From Brachypodium distachyon (Eukaryota; Streptophyta; Magnoliopsida; Poales; Poaceae): DNA of 64,000 nt. The notes under the pieces are model-generated. The model had not been told where the DNA came from and ran no database searches. It saw nothing but the letters and a program-made list of their open reading frames with translations. A program made the position numbers and the translations under genes. Every line of letters begins with the position of its first letter. The stretch's first letter is position 1. The stretch lies in contig NC_016133.3 in the NCBI RefSeq assembly GCF_000005505.3, forward strand, positions 33,194,737-33,258,736, in the 5' to 3' direction. Below are positions 58,050-64,000 of this stretch, piece by piece.

Positions 58050-59035
58050 CTCAAGCACTTGGACAAGTTTTATAATAAACGAGATATTCCCTAGGTACAA
58101 CTTCTGTGGAATTCTTATTACACTGATACTGTACCCCATGCTGTTGCCCCTTGTGGCTCTTTTTGGTGGAGAGACATATTCAAACTGAACCCTATCTTCT
58201 GAGGTTTCTCGAATTGCGTTGTGTCAGTCGGTGATAGCTGCACTTTTTGGAAGGACTTATGGAACGGCCGTATCTTGTCGGAGGAATTCCCTCGTGTCTT
58301 CTCCTTTGCACTTCAAGAAGATATCAAGAGCTTCATCGATGACATGCCGCAGGCGCAATCGTTGCAGGCTCCTGCCCTAGCTTTCACTGAGTTCAACACT
58401 CTTCAGCAAAGCTTAAATCAGCTGACTTTGGAACCTAGTGAGCAAGATACTTGGATTTATCACTGGCAGAAACCTTTCACACCTAATTGCTTCTATGGTC
58501 ATTATTTTGCCTCTCTGCCTAGGCACCCGATGCTGTTGCGTATATGGAAATCCAAGTGTGTTATGAAACACAAAGTGTTTGCCTGGCTGCTCATTTTGGA
58601 CAGGCTGAATACAAGGAACATGTTGAGGCGGAGGCATTATATCATTGCATCTGGCTGGAATTGCTTGCTCTGTACTTCCCCTCCCGAAGATCTTGATCAC
58701 CTCTTTTTTGCTTGTCCATTGAGCCAGCAATGTTGGAATGATCTTGGCATCCAGTGGCAAATGGGTCTGCCATTGACTGAGCGTCTCTCAGCTGCACATA
58801 GTGTGTAACGCTTGTCTGTTTCACAATACCCCTCACTCTAAAGCCACCTGAAGGATTCTCCTGCAAACTGAGTTAAAGCTTCTGGCTCATCCCTCCTCCA
58901 AGGAGAAATTCAAAACCAAACTTAACCAACTTCTTTTTTTAACCTCTGACCTCCTAATGTAACATGTACAGTTCTGCTAACCCATTAATACAAAGTGCGG
59001 TAGGAGTCTCTCCTGATGTTTTCTCCAGTCAAAAA
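58050..59035 (+). mobile_element. LINE (L1-type) 3' end with zf-RVT region
   Basis: Translation gives LLKHLDKFYNKRDIPW-like sequence with stops, then an open part (58221-58808): VSVGDSCTFWKDLWNG, WKSKCVMKHKVFAWLLILDR and the zinc-binding CLLC...DHLFFACPLSQQCW. This is the post-RT region of plant L1 ORF2. It ends in a non-coding tail with TCAAAAAAAG at 59027-59036. The 5' portion with RT proper is missing, as is common for truncated LINE copies. Confidence 0.8.
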
Positions 59036-59246
59036 AAGACCTATCGGGTTTGCAGGTGTCGGATAACCATTGCCATCCATAGATCCATATAGTTCCTATT
59101 GCATTTTGTGTGCACAAATCTGATCGGTAGAAAAGGCAAAACCATTGACCTGCTTAAACTATGGGCAGAGACCAGCAAACTTACTGACCAAAATCACCAA
59201 TTCCATCGTCCTATGTCGATTTATTAAAATAATCTACTACCATTTA

Positions 59247-59345
59247 CTCTCTCCGTTTCATAATTCTTGTCTCATGACCAAAAATAGATGTATGTATTTA
59301 TAAAATGTGTACATGTGATGTTTTGACAAGAATTACGAAACGGAA
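59247..59345. mobile_element. Degenerate Stowaway-like MITE, 99 bp
   Basis: Preceded and followed by TA. The ends CTCTCTCCGTTTCATAATTCTTGTC and, inverted, the run ending GACAAGAATTACGAAACGGA pair well; only a short middle is unpaired. Confidence 0.75.
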
Positions 59346-59454
59346 TAGAACTTTAATATATTTTTGGAGATTCTAAGCGGGGCACTGCACTGCCCCCCTT
59401 AGTCTTACCATACGGCGCATTCTCGTCCGTTCGATCAGTTCCATCTTTCTTTTT

Positions 59455-60008
59455 TTGACGAAATCAAATCCATCTTCCTCTCCGTCTTCTCCCGATCCCC
59501 TCTCCCTCTCTCATTTCCTCCTCCCGAATCTGAGATGGCGCTGCAGACCGTGGCGGGGCCGCGGGGGCCCAAATCCTAAGCAGGGAGCGACGGACGTGGC
59601 AACGGCGACGGAGCAGGGCGTGGCGACGGCGACGGTGCAGGGGCGGACGCAACGGCAGCGGAGCAGTGGGGCGACGCACGACGGAGGAGCAGGGTGGCCA
59701 TGGCGGCGGAGCAGACTACAGCCGCGGCACAGCGGAGGGCGCGGCCCCCAAATACCGAGGAGGGCGCGGGCTTCGGCGCCGGTGAAGGCGCCGGCGGCTG
59801 CGGTGGGTTCGGCCAGCAGGAGCCCGGCGTCTCGCCTGAGGCGGAGAGCGTCGACGAGGACGATGGCGAGGTCCTGGACCAGGAAACGGCAGATCGACTG
59901 ACCAAATGCCGCCATCAATTCAGGTGCGGGTCGTGGCGGCAGTGGAGCGGACGAGGCAGCAGCGCACACAGCGGTGCATCACCAAGCGCGGCTGCGGCAG
60001 AGAGTTGA
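59455..60008 (+). other. GC-rich stretch with unrecognised open frames
   Basis: Open frames exist on both strands (59455-59901 +, 59694-60008 +, 59511-59969 -). They arise largely from GGCGACG and GGAGCAG-type runs and share no recognised domain. It could be the first exon of an unknown transcript or a GC-rich part of a transposon; the base pattern alone does not decide. Confidence 0.3.
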
Positions 60009-60009
60009 T

Positions 60010-60269
60010 GTTGAACAGGAGATGCCGACCATTCCTTGGTTCCTTTTTTTATCACTGATGATGTGTTGTTGAGAATACAATGCTACGGTGGGTAATCTTC
60101 TTTTTAGTCCGTGCTTGCTAATCCGGCTAGTGCTTGTTTAATCTTTGCTTGCCAGTTACTCACATTGCTGAGAAGCAGGATTAGAAAGTTAATGTGGGTT
60201 TTCAGACCTCGGTAAACTATTAGAGCTTCTTAATTATCTTTGAGATATCGGTCCGTGTGCATGTATATT
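60010..60269. other. Short AT-rich spacer
   Basis: No gene or repeat recognised between the GC-rich stretch and the tandem array. Confidence 0.4.
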
Positions 60270-61500
60270 TGGGGCGATAAATAAGCATGGATGAACCGAA
60301 GAGCGGACACAGCTAACATGATAAGCATGTGTAGTTAAACCGATAAGTAGGTGTGAATGAGCCGACATGGATAAACTTGCAAATAGACGCAATTAAACCG
60401 GCAAGTATACGCCGATAAAGTGACAAGTCGGTAATTAATTATGTACAAAACGGTAAGTATGCTAGGATAAAACAACAAGTATGCACAATTAACTTCACAA
60501 ATGAGCATGATTAACATGGCGAGTATGTGCCGATAATCTGGCAAGTAGGTATCGATAATCTAGCAACTAGGCATAGTTAAACTACAACTAAGTGTAGATA
60601 ATTTGACAGTTGTGTGCATAATCTGGCAAGTAGGTGTAAATAATTTGGCAACTAGGCACACTTAATATGACAAGTATGCACAGTTAACCTGGCAAATGGG
60701 CATAATTAACATGGCAAGTAGGTGTCAATAATCTGGCAAGTAAGCATAATTAAACTAGCAACTAGGTGTGGATAATCTGGCAGTAGATGTGGATAATCTG
60801 ACAAGTAGGTGTGGATAATCTGGCAAGTAGGTGTAGATAATTTGGCAACTAGGCACACTTAATATGACAAGTATGCACAGTTAACCTGGCAAATTGGCAT
60901 AATTAACATGGCAAGTAGGTGTTAATAATCTGGCAAGTAGGCATAATTAATCTGGCAACTAGGTGTGGATCATCTGGCAAGTAGATGTGGATAATCTAGC
61001 AAGTAGGTGTGCATAATCTGGCAAGTAGGTGTGGATAATCTGGTAACTACGCACACTTGATATGACAAGTATGCATAGTTAATCTGGCAAATGAGCATAA
61101 TTAGCATGGCAAGTAGGTGTCAACAATCTGACAAGTAGGCATAATTAACTGACAATTAAGTGTGGATAATTTGGCAGTAGGTGTGGATAATCTGACAAGT
61201 AGGCACACTTAATATGGCAAGTGGACACAATTAAACTGGTAAGTATGTGTGGATAATCTGACAAGTAAATGTAAATAATCTAGAAAGTAGGCCTCGTTAG
61301 TCTGGCAACTAGGCACACTTAATCTGACAAGTATGCATAGTTAAACCGGCAATTAGGTGTAAAAAAATTGATAGTAGAATTAATAAATTAACAAATAAAC
61401 ACAATTGAACTGGCAAGTAAATGTGGATAAACTAGTAAGTAGACGGGATCGATAAATTAGCAAGTTGATAAGTAGGCATGTATAAAATAAAATAAACGAG
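60270..61500. repeat. Degenerate minisatellite array with higher-order period
   Basis: Dozens of variants of a unit of about 22 bp, such as GGCAAGTAGGTGTGGATAAT and GGCAAGTAGGCATAATTAA. A longer block containing AGGCACACTTAATATGACAA recurs at 60654, 60851 and (diverged) 61049, giving a second-level period of 197-198 bp, close to nine units. The array is not a CRISPR: there are no constant spacers and the units are contiguous. Confidence 0.85.
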
Positions 61501-61900
61501 TAGTACGTACGGATAAACTTACGGTATAACTTTGTGATTATGTTAAAGTGCCGCTGTTTTTCCAAAGACTGAGTAATCTAGAAGAAGAAAAAAAAGACTA
61601 AAAAAAGGTGGGCTCAATGCCCAGGAAGACGACAGTCACGCCGCTGGGATGGGCTTGCGCTGTGAGGCTTGCGTGGGCTGGCGCGTGGCTGCGAGCGGGG
61701 CAGCTAGCGCGGGAGCGCGAGCGAGCGCACGCGGCAAAGCGCCGCTGGCAACGCTTCGGTGGGGCACGCCGCTAGGTAGCTTTGTCTTGTAACTTCTTGA
61801 TATTATAGAAATTGACAGATTTTTTTTAAAACATAGTCTAAGTTTGACTTGAACAAAGATATGACTTATTATCTTATTTACGAACGGAGGTAGTATGATC
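61501..61900. other. Spacer with a GC-rich patch and MITE end
   Basis: The GC-rich patch 61640-61770 has repeated GCGAGCG and GCGCG motifs and no gene. A single Stowaway-type end (GAACGGAGGTAGTA, 61883-61896) remains without a clear partner. Confidence 0.45.
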
Positions 61901-62173
61901 TAACTTAACTCGTAGAATAACTTGAGATTTTAGGTCACGTGACTACCAAAACAGATCCACAAACTTGATAGATAAGACACATTGCAGCAGTCAACTGATC
62001 TGGGTGAACCTGAACTTATTGAACGAATCAGTAGCACAAAACCAGCATTTGCATCGAAGTCGTTTCTCAGTATATTGTCATACAACTGGAAGTCCCACTG
62101 TTGTCAAACAGAGTATAAAAGGAGCACCTATACTTCGCAAGTTTCAGTACAGAACTTACAAAACTGGAGACAT

Positions 62174-62404
62174 TCACTGTTCTATCTCGATAAACAGGCT
62201 TGCTTGTGGATGCAAACTTGCTTCCACCAGTGTTTGGGAGTGCTTTTCTGGACCGTATGTTACCCGTGGAAAATTTGAAACTAGGCTGTACTTTTCTGCT
62301 TTCAAGCAATCCAAAGAATCAACATAGTCATATAGGGAGGTAATGGTGGCGGAACTGTGGAATCTCCTTTCTTTGCGCTCTCCAGTTGGAAATCTTATGA
62401 GAAC
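62174..62404 (-). CDS. UBX-domain protein (PUX10-like), last exon
   Basis: Reads VLIRFPTGERKERRF, then SLYDYVDSL and a tail ending FIEIEQ and the stop at 62174-62176. This is a UBX domain, the ubiquitin-like module that binds the AAA ATPase CDC48/p97, including the R...FPT-type start. Acceptor site TATGCAG lies before GTTCTC at 62404. It joins the exon at 63278-63481 so that GPDVTR meets VLIRF. Together they look like plant PUX10/FAF2-type adaptors that bring CDC48 to membranes or lipid droplets; that cellular role is family knowledge, and the N-terminal domains lie outside the window. No damage is seen. Confidence 0.85.
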   Translation of the reverse strand, partial: VLIRFPTGERKERRFHSSATITSLYDYVDSLDCLKAEKYSLVSNFPRVTYGPEKHSQTLVEASLHPQASLFIEIEQ

Positions 62405-62490
62405 CTGCATAATTATAAGTGCATGGCTCCCAGTTAGTCCAAGGACCGCTGATGAAATTTTGACACTATTACTACAAGTGAAAACATATA

Positions 62491-62747
62491 CTCCCTCCGT
62501 CCTCAAATGAGGGTACTTCTAGCTCTTGTCCCAAGTCAAAAGATTTGAATTTCGACTAACTTTATTGAAAAGAATAGCAATATATATAACATAAAATCAG
62601 TATAATATGAAACTATATTTCAAGACGGATCTAGTGATACTAAATTGGTGACATAAATGTCGTTGCTTTTTCCCATAGTTGGTCAAACTTTAAAATATTT
62701 GACTTAGAACAAGAACTAGAAGTACACTTATTTGAGGATTGAAGGAG
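62491..62747. mobile_element. Stowaway MITE, 257 bp, in the UBX intron
   Basis: TA duplications at 62489-62490 and 62748-62749. Ends CTCCCTCCGTCCTCAAATGA and, inverted, CTCCTTCAATCCTCAAATAA pair for more than 30 bp with mismatches (also GTACTTCTAG facing CTAGAAGTAC). Confidence 0.85.
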
Positions 62748-62819
62748 TACTCATATTCAGACCATGAAGTTTGTGTGTATGTAGATACAGCAAATTCAGG
62801 TACAATGTGTTCGTATCTA

Positions 62820-63038
62820 GGTGTGTTTGGTTTGGTGCCAAGACATGCCAGACCAAAAATTTGGTAATTGTTTGGATGGTTGCCAACTACTCCGTATTTG
62901 GCAAGCCAATTTCCTTTAGTCAACTCTAGTTTAATTTTTTAGCCAAAGTTGGCCAACTCAAGAGCAACCAGAACTACAACCAATTATATGGCAAGCCAAA
63001 TTTTGGTAGGGCAAGTGTGGGCTCAACCAAACACACCC
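62820..63038. mobile_element. MITE with GGTGTGTTTGGTT ends, 219 bp
   Basis: Inverted ends GGTGTGTTTGGTT and AACCAAACACACC, with CTA on both sides (62817-62819 and 63039-63041), a three-base duplication as in PIF/Harbinger (Tourist-type) elements. Superfamily is inferred from ends and duplication length. Confidence 0.75.
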
Positions 63039-63277
63039 CTAGCCTCTCTTTAAAAGCTGTAATAAGTATCTCACGACAGAACTAAAGGAAGCTTAGCAAG
63101 TTTCATCACTAGAAATGCAGTATAAGGTAGGACATAAGGAACGGAAAAGATCCAGGTACAACATTGATAGCCGGTGATCAACGACAGAAGAAAAAAAAAT
63201 GCCTCAAAAGAAGAAAGAAATGGTTCTGAGAAAGAATTGGTAAGAGGTTGTTGAAGGCAAAAGAGAGTTCGACATAC

Positions 63278-63481
63278 TCGAGTAACGTCAGGCCCTTTCT
63301 CAGGCTCAGCTCCAAGAGCCATTGCCTTCTCTTGTCGCCTCCTTGCAAGAGCAGCTTCCTTTTCAGCTGCTTCTTGGACTGCCCTGACTTGTGCTTCCTC
63401 ATCTTCTTTACGCTTCCTCTCAGCTTCTGCAGCTTCTCTTTCAAGTATTTCTTGTTCCTCTCTCCTTTGGCGTTCCCTGGC
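63278..63481 (-). CDS. UBX-domain protein (PUX10-like), penultimate exon
   Basis: A 204-bp exon of 68 codons, strongly charged and predicted helical: ARERQRREEQEILERE, then AEKEAALARRRQEKAM and LGAEPEKGPDVTR. In PUX10/FAF2-like proteins this helical stretch precedes the UBX domain, and GPDV followed by RFPTGER is typical. Acceptor is TTTACCAG before 63481 and the donor GTATGT follows 63278, both in frame. Upstream exons (UBA and UAS domains are expected) lie beyond 64000. Confidence 0.85.
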
Positions 63482-63724
63482 CTGGTAAAGTTATATAAAC
63501 AATGCCCATAAAGAAGATTGATTAAATTATTGTTACCATCACAACATTTAAATACTAGCAGAAATTTTAGCTGCATGTTTCTACAATCTGCTTGAATTAC
63601 ACCTCAATTGATGCATTTACTCTACCAATATAGCATGTACAAGTAAGATCCTAATGAAGGCATGGTGTCCTTTACTGAAGAAAACCAAGTCACAACGTGT
63701 CTGACCCACATTCTGTTCTTGTTA

Positions 63725-63894
63725 GGGCATCTCCAATAGTCAATGTCGCAGTTGCTAAAAACGTGCCACGTCACCATTTGGATGATGTGGAGGAGAAAAG
63801 AGAAGAGAGAGAAATAAACCATTACTCTGGAGAGAAACCACTTGGCTCGTGTGCCAAGACGTGGTAACAACATTGTAGTCTATTGGAGACATCC
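63725..63894. mobile_element. MITE with GGGCATCTCCAATAG ends, 170 bp
   Basis: Ends GGGCATCTCCAATAG and, inverted, GGATGTCTCCAATAG. The six bases TTGTTA occur on both sides (63719-63724 and 63895-63900). The duplication length does not point clearly to one superfamily. Confidence 0.7.
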
Positions 63895-63947
63895 TTGTTA
63901 CTAAAATGCTCAACATGTGGGTTCCCCCCTCTCACACAAATATATTA

Positions 63948-64000
63948 CTCCCTCCGTTCCATAATTCTTGTCGAAATATTACATGTATCTAGACACTTTT
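63948..64000. mobile_element. Stowaway MITE, left end only
   Basis: After TA, the sequence CTCCCTCCGTTCCATAATTC begins a Stowaway element that runs off the window. It closely resembles the ends at 59247 and 9991. Confidence 0.7.

Larger units (their letters stand above)
62405..63277 (-). other. Intron of the UBX gene, with two MITEs
   Basis: GT-AG on the minus strand: donor GTATGTCG (63277 downward) and acceptor TATGCAG (ends at 62405). It contains the MITEs at 62491-62747 and 62820-63038, which make up over half its length. Confidence 0.75.
63482..64000 (-). other. Upstream intron of the UBX gene, incomplete
   Basis: Acceptor TTTACCAG at the 63482 side. No further exon was recognised up to the window edge. 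It contains two MITEs (63725-63894 and 63948 onward). Confidence 0.55.

Noticed and set aside
60270..61500. Possible CRISPR-like array
   Set aside because: Units are contiguous and vary gradually, there are no unique spacers, and the genome is a plant's.

Overview
The window is nuclear DNA of a grass (Poaceae). The signs are GC-rich single-exon host coding sequence, an F-box/DUF295 gene, NAC relatives, many Stowaway-type and other MITEs, and Ty3/gypsy elements with GC-rich LTRs and grass-type antisense PF04195-like genes. The species cannot be named from the sequence alone. Most of the window is transposable elements in several nested layers. Only two host genes look functional: an intact F-box/DUF295 gene (4840-6123, +) and the 3' end of a UBX-domain (PUX10-like) gene (62174-63481, -) that runs off the right edge.

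Left third (1-24.7 kb): a host block has been duplicated. F-box copy 1 (4840-6123) is followed by a head-to-head pair of NAC-type pseudogenes (7450-11270). F-box copy 2 (about 13355-16171) is dead and is followed by two more head-to-head NAC pairs (19995-24260). F-box copy 2 carries a 1.2-kb non-autonomous copia-type element (13428-14654, TSD GGAGC), a 597-bp hAT element (14956-15552, TSD ACGGGCAG) and a deletion of about 0.2 kb. A truncated copia element (16551-18250) and a gypsy LTR with an antisense-gene remnant (18251-19994) separate it from the NAC cluster.

Middle (24.7-31.1 kb): two short Helitron-like elements, a 3.3-kb solo LTR and the end of a CACTA-like element. Three solo LTRs of this 3.3-kb family occur in the window (505-3763, 26335-29635, 38035-41307), each with a perfect but different 5-bp TSD.

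Right half (31.1-58.05 kb): a composite of one Ty3/gypsy family whose parts are LTR, PBS, gag, protease, RT, RNase H, integrase, a spacer of tandem hairpins, then an antisense gene with its own TATA box and two phase-1 introns, then the PPT and LTR. A plus-strand copy (34208-38010 and 50251-58049) is split by a 12-kb inverted block (38011-50250). The protease segment is present as two nearly identical direct copies on either side of that block. Every copy of pol and of the antisense gene carries frameshifts, stops or deletions, so nothing here looks autonomous.

Right end (58-64 kb): a LINE (L1-type) 3' end, a GC-rich stretch, a degenerate tandem array of about 1.2 kb with a unit near 22 bp and a period near 198 bp, then the UBX gene whose introns hold MITEs. 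No tRNA, rRNA or CRISPR was found.
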